Made by a program: the position numbers and the translations under genes. DNA of 9,734 bases. Origin: Clostridiales bacterium. Its GTDB lineage: Bacteria; Bacillota; Clostridia; Oscillospirales; Acutalibacteraceae. Numbering within the stretch: the stretch's first letter is position 1; the number at the start of each line of letters is the position of its first letter. Below are positions 1 through 7,539 of the stretch, piece after piece. The notes beneath the pieces were generated by a model. That model saw nothing but the letters and a program-made list of their open reading frames with translations, did no database searches and was not told the origin of the DNA. The stretch lies in the NCBI GenBank assembly GCA_021200075.1, contig JAJQGZ010000154.1, forward strand, positions 1 through 9,734, given 5' to 3'.

Positions 1-85
1 TAAATTGAAACAGCTTTATCCGGAAATAAAGTTTTAGTCTTTACAGAGTACTACGGTTGGCTGGCGAAACAGTGATTTTGGTGAT
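1..85 (+). other. Possible 3' remnant of a coding sequence, unidentified
   Basis: Reading frame 1 from position 4 translates as IETALSGNKVLVFTEYYGWL and three further residues to a TGA at 82-84. Frame 2 opens with KLKQLYPEIKF and stops at 35-37. The two frames could be joined near position 30 as a protein C-terminus with one frameshift, which would match the decay of the neighbouring genes. I do not recognise the family. The gene, if real, starts before the window, so this may equally be noncoding. Confidence 0.15.
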
Positions 86-133
86 AAATTAACATTAGCC
101 ATAATTATAATTTAAGTCGGTGTGACTTTCACA

Positions 134-384
134 CTAAATACCCAATAATTTTTCCGCTTCGTCAAGCGAAATTCAACCCTTTTCTTTTGCGAACTGTTCG
201 CCTTTTGAAAGTTCGCTCAACAGTTTAAGCATCGCCCTTGTCTTTTCATACTCATCAATATCAACAATGGCATATTTTTCCCCCCCCATCCGTTTTTGGT
301 TAAAAAAACCAGCTCGCCGAAAGAAATTGAACTGAGGACTTCGTTATAATTTCTTAAATCGAAAACAGGCTTAATATTCGGCAT
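134..384 (-). pseudogene. Broken Phd/YefM-type (prevent-host-death) antitoxin gene
   Basis: Phd/YefM proteins are small DNA-binding antitoxins that neutralise a RelE- or Doc-type toxin and repress their own operon. The start MPNIKPVFDLRNYNEVLSSI is typical of the family. After a frameshift the sequence continues KYAIVDIDEYEKTRAMLKLL and SELSKGEQFAKEKG, then ISLDEAEKLLGI before a TAG at 134-136. The reading frame is lost in a run of eight G/C bases at about 270-277. A TGA also replaces the expected Trp codon between KG and ISLDEAE. The ATG at 384 has a good AAAGGAT site at 395-401. Without the two lesions it would encode about 83 residues, a normal length. No toxin gene is recognisable downstream (positions 1-133). 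The family call is from residue pattern only. Confidence 0.72.
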
Positions 385-409
385 AAAAAAACACATCCTT
401 TCTTCATTT

Positions 410-438
410 ATTATGCCCTAATTATTCGTAAAATTCAA
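410..438 (-). promoter_or_regulatory. Predicted promoter of the antitoxin gene
   Basis: On the minus strand a -35 TTGAAT (433-438) is followed after 17 bases by a -10 CATAAT (410-415), 25 bases before the antitoxin ATG. It lies directly after the yeiH remnant. The match is moderate. Confidence 0.45.
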
Positions 439-476
439 CATAATATTTCACACAGTTTATTTATATATTTATTTCG

Positions 477-1506
477 TTACCATATACCCATTGCATTCTG
501 CATAAGAAGGCTTACACCTGTTTGCCAACGCAGCAGCAAAATCCCAAAAGAAGCGGTTTTCCGCCTGTTTTGACGAGCTTGACTATATTTGTATTCATAC
601 CGACAGCAACCATTGCCCAAATGATTAAAAATTTGCTTAAATCTTTAATCGGGTCAAAAACACTTGTGCTGACGCCGAACCGACTTGCAACAGTAGTAAT
701 AATCGACGCTAATATGAAATATAAAATGAAAAACGGAAAAACCTTGGAAAACTTAAATTTTGTACCCTCTTTTTTTCTTTCTTAGCTTTTCTTGCTTGAA
801 TCAGGGAGAGAACAAGTGTAATAGGGATAATCGCAAGTGTTCTTGTAAGCTTTACAGTTACCGCCTTATCAAGCGTTTGAGAACCGAGACCCCACATATT
901 ATCCCAAGTTGCGAAGTAGCTGTTACAGACGAGGTATCATTAGCCGCCGTTCCGGCAAAAATTCCGAAAGCTTCACCGCTGTCTGTCGCAAAGCCCAGGA
1001 AAGTTCCGAGATGCGGAAAAATCAATGCCGCAAGAACATTAAAGAAAAAGATTACGGAAATTGACTGAGCGACCTCGTCATCGTCGGCATTAATAACAGG
1101 AACGGTCGCCGCAATCGCCGAACCGCCGCATATTGACGAACCGACACTGACGAGAGTTGAAATTTTGCCAGGGATTTTAAAAAAACCTTGCTCAATACAA
1201 AAGCAAGAATAAGAGATGTGACTATTGTACTTACTATAATAAATAGGCAGGGACTGAACCCCTGTTTCAAGTATTACATTAAGGTTTAAACCAAAGCCCA
1301 AAAGTATAACCGCATACTGAAGAATTTTCTTTGAAGTGAATTTAATACCCGCATCGAGCTTTGATTATCAATGTGATTATCATACCGAACAAAATTCCGA
1401 ACACAGGCCCGCCGACAATCGGCAAAAGCGTGACGAGAAAATAGGCGGCAACCGCAATGATAAGGCAAAATCCCATACCCATCCAATTTTTCTTAATAAA
1501 TTCCAT
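477..1506 (-). pseudogene. Frameshifted yeiH-type putative sulfate exporter (UPF0324)
   Basis: The gene spans 1030 bases, the normal size for a YeiH/UPF0324 membrane transporter of about 340 residues, but no single frame covers it. Successive frames give MEFIKKNWMG..VGGPVFGILFGMII, then DAGIKFTSKKILQYAVILL and GFGLNLNVILETG, then FIIVSTIVTSLILAFVLSKV, then STLVSVGSSICGGSAIAATV and FLGFATDSGEAFGIFAGTAA, then MWGLGSQTLDKAVTVKLTRT, then FPFFILYFILASIITTVASR, and VSLLMQNAMGIW before a TAA at 477-479. The frame changes near 1360, 1250, 1182, 903, 773 and 530, several of them in A/T homopolymers. The ATG at 1506 has an AGAGGT site just upstream. The family is described as a putative sulfate exporter; substrate evidence is weak. 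The LysR-type regulator often found beside such genes is absent. Confidence 0.85.
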
Positions 1507-1523
1507 ACACTATACCTCTTGAT

Positions 1524-1580
1524 TTAATGATGATTAATATTATTCCTGTGCGCCTTTTTACGAAATATGTATATATTCAT
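1524..1580 (-). CDS. Possible 18-residue leader peptide upstream of yeiH remnant
   Basis: A short open frame encodes MNIYIFRKKAHRNNINHH and stops 17 bases before the yeiH ATG. Its ATG at 1578-1580 is preceded by AGGGAG (1586-1591) at 5-base spacing, which is a credible ribosome site. Nothing recognisable is encoded. The Asn/His-rich end could suggest a leader peptide or only a translational coupler, but chance is a real alternative at this length. Confidence 0.25.
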   Translation of the reverse strand: MNIYIFRKKAHRNNINHH

Positions 1581-1616
1581 GCGTACTCCCTGCTATTAAA
1601 ATAATCATTTTAGTTA

Positions 1617-1646
1617 CTTTTACACTAAAGCTTTTCAGCTCGTCAA
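1617..1646 (-). promoter_or_regulatory. Weak candidate promoter for yeiH remnant
   Basis: Minus strand TTGACG (1641-1646), 18 bases, then TAAAAG (1617-1622). The -35 begins at the end of the T-run of the lysS terminator, so the two signals are packed back to back. The -10 matches only 4 of 6 consensus bases. Confidence 0.3.
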
Positions 1647-1681
1647 AAAATGGGCAATCGGTTAATGGATTGCCCGTTTTT
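1646..1681 (-). terminator. Rho-independent terminator after lysS, possibly bidirectional
   Basis: Arms GGGCAATC (1652-1659) and GATTGCCC (1668-1675) form a perfect 8-bp stem with an 8-base loop. On the minus strand the stem is followed by ATTTTTT, as expected for the end of the greA-lysS transcript. On the plus strand it is followed by GTTTTT. Confidence 0.85.
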
Positions 1682-1694
1682 GATTTGGTTTATA

Positions 1695-3530
1695 TCATTT
1701 TTCGAGTGGCTTCATTGTCGGGAAGAGGAGGACATCTCGGATTGAGTAGCTGTTTGTCAAGAGCATAACGAGACGGTCAATTCCGATACCGAGTCCGCCG
1801 GTGGGCGGCATACCGTATTCAAGAGCGGTGACAAAATCGTAATCTATCATATTAGCCTCGTCGTTGCCGGCTTCACGCAATTTCATCTGTGCCTTAAAGC
1901 GTTCCATTTGGTCAATCGGGTCGTTAAGCTCGGAGTATGCATTGCCGTATTCGCCGCCCAAAATGAAAAGCTCAAACCTTTCCGTAAGAGCGGGGCAATC
2001 GGGTTTTCTCTTAGTAAGGGGAGAAATTTTAACAGGATAATCCATAATAAAGGTCGGCTGAACAAGCTGTGCTTCAACAAATTCCTCGAAGAAGGAATTG
2101 AGGACATCACCCCAGGTTGCCTTTCCGTTTTCTACCTCTATCCCCTTTTCCTTTGCAAGTGAAACCGCCTTTTCGTCATCGGACATAAACTGAGAAAAAT
2201 CTACGCCGCTGTATTTGTTGACGGCTTCAATCATAGTCATACGCTCAAACGGGGATTCAAGATCAATTTGAGTGCCGTTGAAGACAATTTGCAGACTGTC
2301 GCAAACATCGCTTGCGGCGGTTCTGATTATATTCTCGGCAATATCCATCATACCATGGTAATCGGTAAACGCCTGATAAAGCTCAATACAGGTAAATTCG
2401 GGATTATGGCGAACATCCATGCCCTCGTTCCTGAAGTTCCTGCCTATTTCATAAACTCTTTCCATTCCGCCGACGATGAGCCTTTTGAGGTAAAGCTCGG
2501 TTGCGATACGAAGATACATATCCATATCGAGAGTATTGTGGTGGGTAATAAAAGGTCTTGCCGAAGCGCCGCCCGGGATATTATTGAGAATAGGCGTTTC
2601 AACCTCGATAAATCCGAGATTATCGAGATAATTCCTGATTGAAGAAATAATTTTTGAACGCTTTATGAATGTATCCTTGACATTCGGATTGACTATCATA
2701 TCGAGATAGCGTTTTCTGTATCTGGTATCGGTATCAGTTAAGCCGTGAAATTTTTCCGGCAGAGGAAGAAGCGACTTTGAAAGAAGCCTCATTTCCTTAG
2801 TATGAACGGAAATTTCGCCTGTCTTCGTCTTGAAAACAAAGCCGGTGATTTCGACAATATCGCCGATGTCCCAGGTTTTAAATTCCTTAAACGCATCCTC
2901 GCTGACATCGTTCATCCTGACATACGCCTGTATTCTGCCGTTCCTGTCCTGAATATCGACAAAATTAGCCTTGCCCATATCACGGCGTGTCATAATACGA
3001 CCGGCTATGGTTACATCCTTTTCCTCAAGAGAATCAAAATTTGCCTTAATCTCGTCGCTGTGATGAGTTTGAGTGGCAACGGTAATTTCAAACGGGTCTT
3101 TGCCGGAGGATTGCAGAGCTTTGAACTTATCAATCCTTATCTGCTTTTGCTCATTTTCCGTAAGAACAACCTCCGCCTTTTGCATCGGTGCGGAATTGGC
3201 GTTATTGCCGATTTTTTCGATTATATCGAGAGCTTCCTGCTGAGTATCGGCACTGCCCTGCAAAGCCACGGCGCCCGTCTGCAAAAAGAGCGTATATTTA
3301 ATTTTATCTCCGTCGGCTTCGACAAGGTATTTGGGATTTGTTTTTTTCTCATCAGAGGCAAGGGTGTTTTGAACTTTCATACGGCTGTTTTTCTTTACCG
3401 CTTTAATTCCCCTTTTGCACATATCCTCTTTTTCAAATTCCGGGCCTTTGCCGACCGTCTTGTCATCAATTAAAAATTCAAATGTGAAAGTACCGTTTGG
3501 ATTCTCGGTTATTTCAAACTTACCTGCCAT
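1695..3530 (-). CDS. lysS: Lysyl-tRNA synthetase, class II, with N-terminal YegP/DUF1508-like extension
   Basis: LysRS charges tRNA-Lys with lysine using ATP in the cytosol. The protein is 611 residues, against about 490-500 for usual bacterial LysRS. The normal enzyme begins near residue 118: an N-terminal helix followed by DPF (145-147), an OB-fold anticodon-binding domain (about 170-250, VTIAGRIMTRRDMGKANFVD), and the class II core. Motif 1 lies near 303-325, motif 2 is ERVYEIGRNFRNEG (357-370), and motif 3 is GGLGIGIDRLVMLL (578-591). Residues 1-50 match the DUF1508/YegP pattern (GKFEI..NGTFTFEF and CKRGIKAVKKNS). Residues about 66-111 look like a second, divergent copy. The start at 3530 is supported by AAGAGGT (3538-3544) at 7-base spacing. 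An internal Met116 would give a standard enzyme but has no ribosome site. It lies 58 bases downstream of greA, so co-transcription is likely. Confidence 0.95.
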   Translation of the reverse strand: MAGKFEITENPNGTFTFEFLIDDKTVGKGPEFEKEDMCKRGIKAVKKNSRMKVQNTLASDEKKTNPKYLVEADGDKIKYTLFLQTGAVALQGSADTQQEALDIIEKIGNNANSAPMQKAEVVLTENEQKQIRIDKFKALQSSGKDPFEITVATQTHHSDEIKANFDSLEEKDVTIAGRIMTRRDMGKANFVDIQDRNGRIQAYVRMNDVSEDAFKEFKTWDIGDIVEITGFVFKTKTGEISVHTKEMRLLSKSLLPLPEKFHGLTDTDTRYRKRYLDMIVNPNVKDTFIKRSKIISSIRNYLDNLGFIEVETPILNNIPGGASARPFITHHNTLDMDMYLRIATELYLKRLIVGGMERVYEIGRNFRNEGMDVRHNPEFTCIELYQAFTDYHGMMDIAENIIRTAASDVCDSLQIVFNGTQIDLESPFERMTMIEAVNKYSGVDFSQFMSDDEKAVSLAKEKGIEVENGKATWGDVLNSFFEEFVEAQLVQPTFIMDYPVKISPLTKRKPDCPALTERFELFILGGEYGNAYSELNDPIDQMERFKAQMKLREAGNDEANMIDYDFVTALEYGMPPTGGLGIGIDRLVMLLTNSYSIRDVLLFPTMKPLEK

Positions 3531-3588
3531 AAATATACCTCTTGCCGTCAGTGTGTAATCAAACTGAATATTGCTTTATTTGTACTGC

Positions 3589-4059
3589 TTACTTGCCTAT
3601 TTTCTTAATTTTATATTCAAGATTACCGATAGGTGCTTCAACAACAACCGTGTCGCCTTTCTTTGCGCCCATAAGCGCTTTGCCTACAGGACTTTCATCG
3701 GAAATTTTACCGCTTCTCGGATCGGTCTGGGCAAAGCCGACAATTTCATACACGGCTTCGGTTTTATCGCTGAGCCTTTCAACCGTTACCTTTGAACCCA
3801 TACTTACAGTGTTATTATCCGAATTGTCAATAATTACGGAATGTTCAAGCTGGTATTCAAGCTCGCTGATTCTCGCCTCTATCTTCGCCTGCTCGGACTT
3901 AGCCTCGTCATATTCGCTGTTTTCCGAAAGGTCGCCGTACGAACGGGCAACCTTGAGCTTTTCTGCAATATCTATTCTTCCTTCGGTTTTGAGGGAATCG
4001 AGCTCTGCTTCAAGCTCCTGCTTACCTTCCACTGTCATCTTAAATGTTTTAGCTGCCAT
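3589..4059 (-). CDS. greA: Transcription elongation factor GreA
   Basis: GreA enters the secondary channel of RNA polymerase and stimulates cleavage of backtracked RNA, rescuing stalled complexes. The protein is 156 residues, the usual length. The N-terminal coiled coil (about 1-75) carries the conserved tip GDLSENSEYDEAK with Asp43 and Glu46, equivalent to the catalytic acidic pair of E. coli GreA. The C-terminal FKBP-like domain (about 82-156) includes ESPVGKALMGAKKGDTV. The ATG at 4059 is preceded by AAGGAGAG (4066-4073) at 6-base spacing, and by a consensus promoter. It is the first gene of a greA-lysS unit, a common arrangement in Clostridia. No disruption is visible. Confidence 0.97.
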   Translation of the reverse strand: MAAKTFKMTVEGKQELEAELDSLKTEGRIDIAEKLKVARSYGDLSENSEYDEAKSEQAKIEARISELEYQLEHSVIIDNSDNNTVSMGSKVTVERLSDKTEAVYEIVGFAQTDPRSGKISDESPVGKALMGAKKGDTVVVEAPIGNLEYKIKKIGK

Positions 4060-4108
4060 TATGATCTCTCCTTGTAATTTCAGCTATTGCTGATTTTTTA
4101 ATCAATAT

Positions 4109-4137
4109 ATTATATATTATAATATCCGCTCTGTCAA
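4109..4137 (-). promoter_or_regulatory. Consensus sigma-A promoter for greA-lysS
   Basis: Minus strand TTGACA (4132-4137), exactly 17 bases, then TATAAT (4109-4114), about 50 bases upstream of the greA ATG. Both hexamers are perfect, which suggests strong constitutive expression of greA and lysS. Confidence 0.88.
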
Positions 4138-4157
4138 GAAAAACAAGGTTTACAAAA

Positions 4158-4201
4158 AAATTCTCAAAGCAAATTCCGCCTGGGTTTTACTTTGAGAATT
4201 T
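4158..4201 (-). terminator. Rho-independent terminator of the ABC exporter operon
   Basis: Perfect 12-bp arms AAATTCTCAAAG (4158-4169) and CTTTGAGAATTT (4190-4201) enclose a 20-base loop. On the minus strand the stem runs into a T-run. It sits between the permease stop codon and the greA promoter, separating the two units. Confidence 0.85.
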
Positions 4202-4219
4202 ATAATATTTATTCAGCGG

Positions 4220-5302
4220 TTATTTCGTACCCTTGAGTTCGGCTATAGGATCAAGCCAGCCGAGCTTTTTGATAAACAAAAGGGTCACAAGCAGGGAAAC
4301 GCCGAGGGTAATAACCGCACTTATCAAAAACGACGGCAGAGTAAGAATAGGTTCCATATCAAATTCACTGCCTGAGCTGTCAAGCATAATTTTAACAAGA
4401 TATTTTCCGAACGGTGCGCCCAAAACAACGCCGATTACAGAAAGAATAAAATTCTGCAAAAGCATAAGACTGAGGAGCATCGGGTTTTGAAATCCTATTA
4501 CTTTCAGCGTAACAAGCTCCCTTTGTTTTTCCGTAAAGGTGAGCGAACCCATATTGTAAAGTACAACTATTACGAGAAGAACCGCAAAGACTATAAGCAC
4601 TGCGACAAGCATATTCATACTTTCGGTATAAGCCGACCAAAAATCCGTCATGTCGGCGGCGGTTATAATATTTGCAACAGCATTGCTGTCGTACTGAGCG
4701 ATATCCTCCATAGTATCGACATAGTTAGGTTCAAAATCATAACCCGACGCTTCAAGTACATCATATGACACTACCATACCCTGCGAAACGGGAACACGGT
4801 TAATAATTGTAACTTCACTTTCAGCCCAATTATTTGATGTATAAATATGCCATTTTATTGTGTCACCGGCTTTAACTCCAAGTTCGTCCGCAACCTTTTG
4901 CGAAAGCGCCACGGTACCTTCGGTGGGAGCAGAAATATTCCTTTGAACATCCGTTATGTTATAAAGTCCTTTACCCTCGCAGGCGGTGAGGGTTGCGGTA
5001 ACCTTTTCGCCGTTTGCCTGCACTTCTATCGTCTGCGTTTCTATCAGCTCTCCATCAACATCTAAAGCTATTTTTTGAGCCTGTTCAAGACTTGCATCTT
5101 CTTTTAATACAAAGCGGGTGTTGCATACCTGAATTTCATCATACATCCACACTTCCATATCGGAAACAGAATCAAAGCAGCAAAATGCGCATACCAGCAA
5201 TACCATACAGCCGATTGTACCGACTGCACCCATAAGTGCCCTTATCTTTGCACTTCTGAAATTGCGGATATTCCAACGAACGGCAAAGCCCGTTTTTTTC
5301 AA
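4220..5302 (-). CDS. C-terminal half of an FtsX/MacB-type ABC permease, split from its N-terminal half
   Basis: This 360-residue frame holds one permease module: a membrane segment at about 24-43, an extracytoplasmic domain at about 45-228, and an FtsX domain with segments at about 230-252, 273-300 and 321-346, including the loop TEKQRELVTLKVIGF typical of the family. Such exporters usually have one protein of about 780-800 residues with two such modules. Here the halves are separated by a TAA at 5331-5333 and by a frame change in an A7 run at about 5293-5299. The open frame begins at a TTG (5302) preceded by AAGGAAG, which might allow reinitiation, but this more likely is a fragment of one broken gene running 4220-6664. 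Substrate is unknown; peptides, lipids or drugs are possible for the family. Confidence 0.8.
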   Translation of the reverse strand: MKKTGFAVRWNIRNFRSAKIRALMGAVGTIGCMVLLVCAFCCFDSVSDMEVWMYDEIQVCNTRFVLKEDASLEQAQKIALDVDGELIETQTIEVQANGEKVTATLTACEGKGLYNITDVQRNISAPTEGTVALSQKVADELGVKAGDTIKWHIYTSNNWAESEVTIINRVPVSQGMVVSYDVLEASGYDFEPNYVDTMEDIAQYDSNAVANIITAADMTDFWSAYTESMNMLVAVLIVFAVLLVIVVLYNMGSLTFTEKQRELVTLKVIGFQNPMLLSLMLLQNFILSVIGVVLGAPFGKYLVKIMLDSSGSEFDMEPILTLPSFLISAVITLGVSLLVTLLFIKKLGWLDPIAELKGTK

Positions 5303-5330
5303 AGACTTCCTTTTTCAAAAGATGTGAGCT

Positions 5331-6664
5331 TTATTTTTTAGGCGGTTTCGGTTTAAGCGTATCGGCAGGTGCTTCCCTGACTATCAGCAAAGCAGTTATT
5401 AATGATGTAAGCGAACAGGCAAGAACTGTTGCGACAGCAACATAAACAAAGGAAATATCCCAGCCGGGTTTCCACTCCGGCAAAGTATAATAGCTCGGCA
5501 TAGAGGAATAAAACAGGTACGGCAGAGTAAGCGGGCCGATAATCACTCCCGCAGTCGCACCGAAAAGAGACATCCAAAAACCATAGCCGACATAATGTAT
5601 TATCATAGACGATTTTGAAAATCCGAGAGCACGAAGTGTACCGATTTGCGTTCTCTGACTGCCGATAAGGCGGTTCATACTCGTTGTTATCGCAAGAACG
5701 GCAACGAGCATAAACACTATCGGAAAAACATCGCCCATCACTTTATGCTGTTCCATCTCGCTGTCGAGCATTTGAACACCCGAATTTTCACTTCTTGTAA
5801 TATAAAGTGCGTATTTATCCGAGAGGATATTTTGTATATCATCGTCAAGCGACTTTGCGTCGGCGGAGTCCGAAACGGTTATAATAATTTGATTATACGG
5901 TATTTGGGAAATAAATTCAGATTCGTCCTCTTCCTCGAGCATACTCACCAAGGAATCCTTTGAAATAAGATTTATAAGGCTTGAATATCCCTCCGCCGTT
6001 TCGCTGTCCAAAAACATTTCAGCGAGCTCGGAGACGGTGTACTCATCGCTTTTTACGGTATTAATTATATAATCCTTGAACGGAAGCGAATTGACGGAGC
6101 AATACGCAAAGCCGACATTGTTATAATTCGGCCACAGGTCATTTTCGTTTGAATAATACTGATATTCAGATGAGCAAATAAGACCTGCAACAGTCCTTGT
6201 CATATCCGTACCCTGAAAGGAAATTGTATAGCTGTCGCCGACGCTGATATTTTTTGCTTCGGCAAACTGTATATCAAGCCATATTTTATCATCTGAATCA
6301 GCGTCAAACTCCTCGCCCTCGGCAATATACGGCTTGCAAATATCGTTATCCTTAAGTGCGCAGAGATATATAACAGGGCTGTTATCATCGGCACCGGTTG
6401 CCTCGATATAAAATCTTTTCTGTGCAGAGGTTACGCCGTCGAGAGATGATATTTTTTTCAACATCTTCGGAAGAAAAATTTTCTCCCCAAATCCAGCCGT
6501 CGGCAAGATTAGTCTGCGAGTAATATTCCTCTCTTGTTTTTCAACTCCTGCCCACTCCCCTCCTATGCCGGAGAAAATGAATACGCCGAGGAAAGCCATA
6601 AGAAATACGAAAAAAACTGCATTTTGTTTTTTCCCATATCACGCAGCATTTTTTTAAAAAGCAT
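5331..6664 (-). pseudogene. N-terminal half of FtsX/MacB-type ABC permease, frameshifted and truncated
   Basis: The natural start is the ATG at 6664 (after GAGGTGAGC), giving MLFKKMLRDMGKNKMQ. The frame breaks in a T7 run (6610-6616) within the first membrane segment and continues as FVFLMAFLGVFIFSGIGGEW; the longest open frame therefore appears to start at 6599. A second frame change near 6531-6536 and a compensating one in an A7 run (6452-6458) leave about 25 residues misread. The displaced frame gives the sensible EEYYSQTNLADGWIWGENFS. The rest is normal: an extracytoplasmic domain, then three FtsX segments (KVMGDVFPIVFMLVAVLAIT, a second around FGATAGVIIGPLTL, a third around ACSLTSLITALLIV). 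It ends KPKPPKK at a TAA, where intact relatives continue into the second half. The start overlaps the ATPase end by 11 bases, implying coupled translation. Confidence 0.85.
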
Positions 6665-7365
6665 TGTCGCTCACCTCGCTTATATCAAGCGGTGATTCGT
6701 TTTTCTCAACGCTTTGAATTTTGCCGTTTTTGAGCCTGATCACCCTATCGGCGGCAGGAGCAATCGATGAATTGTGAGTTACGATTATGACGGTTTTTTC
6801 TCATAATCGCAAAGAGAACGAAGCGTTGAAAAAATCTGCATACCGGTTACACTGTCAAGCGCACCTGTAGGTTCGTCACACAAAAGGAGCTTAGGATTTT
6901 TCGCAAGTGCTCTTGCAATTGAAACTCTCTGCTGCTCGCCGCCCGATAACTGTGATGGGAACTGATCGGCATAATCTTCAAGTCCGACATCACGAAGTGC
7001 TTTGTTTGCATCGACGGAATTTTTGCAAATGGATTTTACCAAAGTGACATTCTCACGGCTTGTAAGATTGGGAATCAAATTATAAAACTGAAATACAAAG
7101 CCGACATTTTCAGCCCTGTATTTTGTCAGTTGCTTGTCGCTCATTCCGACGATGTTCAAGCCGTTTACGGTGATTTTGCCCTCAGTAGCCGTGTCCATTC
7201 CGCCGAGCAAATTCAAAAGCGTTGATTTGCCTGCGCCGGACGGACCGAGGATAACAACAAATTCGCCCTCGTCAATCGTAAACGAAGCGTTATCCAAAGC
7301 CGAAACCGTGAGACTGCCGCTATAAAAGCGCTTGGTTACATTTTCAAATACAATAAGATTTCCAT
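6654..7365 (-). pseudogene. Frameshifted ABC exporter ATPase (MacB/LolD type)
   Basis: This would be the ATP-hydrolysing subunit driving the adjacent FtsX permease. The longest uninterrupted frame (6785-7297) contains Walker A GPSGAGKST, Q-loop VFQFYNLIP, signature LSGGEQQRVSIARAL and Walker B LLLCDEPTGALD. Both ends are broken. At the N-terminus the ATG at 7365 has a GAGAGAGG site (7371-7378), but one base is missing within about 20 bases before ENVTKRFYSGSLTVSALDNA. At the C-terminus an A6 run at about 6793-6798 has lost one base, so CDYEKK is followed by PS and stop. Restoring it gives TVIIVTHNSSIAPAADRVIR, which holds the catalytic H-loop His, and ends at 6654. As written, the product would lack the H-loop and is probably inactive. 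Confidence 0.87.
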
Positions 7366-7413
7366 AATTGCCTCTCTCTTTGATGTGATGTTATTAAATA
7401 TCAAAACGCAGTG

Positions 7414-7431
7414 CGTTAGTTCAAGCTAACT
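7414..7431. promoter_or_regulatory. Operator-like palindrome, box 1
   Basis: CGTTAG-TTCAAG-CTAACT matches the AGTTAG-N6-CTAACT palindrome of boxes 2 and 3 at 11 of 12 arm bases. It lies in the transcribed leader, 49 bases before the ATPase ATG and downstream of the leader hairpin. Confidence 0.6.
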
Positions 7432-7444
7432 TCTTGCCAATAAA

Positions 7445-7489
7445 AAACGCAGTCCGGATGATGTAGGTGGTTGATGGTGGACTGTGTTT
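7445..7489 (-). terminator. Leader hairpin resembling an intrinsic terminator or attenuator
   Basis: Arms at 7445-7455 (AAACGCAGTCC) and 7479-7489 (GGACTGTGTTT) pair across a 23-base loop. On the minus strand the stem is followed by TTTTTTATT, the form of an intrinsic terminator, and has one A-C mismatch. On the plus strand the same stem pairs fully with one G-U. It sits between the exporter promoter and its first gene, so premature termination is plausible. Confidence 0.55.
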
Positions 7490-7515
7490 CTCTATTAACT
7501 TAAGGGACAAGTTAA

Positions 7516-7533
7516 AGTTAGCTTTCACTAACT
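7516..7533. promoter_or_regulatory. Operator-like palindrome, box 2
   Basis: AGTTAG-CTTTCA-CTAACT has perfect 6-base inverted arms and lies at the expected transcription start of the minus-strand exporter promoter. Its start is 25 bases from that of box 3. A repressor dimer bound here would block initiation. Confidence 0.7.
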
Positions 7534-7539
7534 ACATAT

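Noticed and set aside
120..134. GTGTGA-CTT-TCACAC palindrome as a terminator
   Set aside because: The stem is only 6 bp and no T-run follows on either strand.
134..384. UGA reassigned to tryptophan, suggested by TGA at the expected Trp position of the antitoxin
   Set aside because: The same gene also has a frameshift, and intact genes in the window use ordinary TGG for Trp (for example in lysS) with no internal TGA.
2802..3473. Long plus-strand open frame opposite lysS (223 codons)
   Set aside because: It is antisense to an intact, motif-complete LysRS, has no ribosome site or recognisable domain, and is a codon-bias shadow.
3542..4093. Plus-strand open frame opposite greA (183 codons)
   Set aside because: It covers greA antisense and extends into its promoter region; the Ser/Leu-rich product is typical of a shadow frame.
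7420..7495. Minus-strand frame through the leader hairpin (TINHLHHPDCVFYW...) as a leader peptide
   Set aside because: The frame has no start codon between the upstream TAA and the hairpin.
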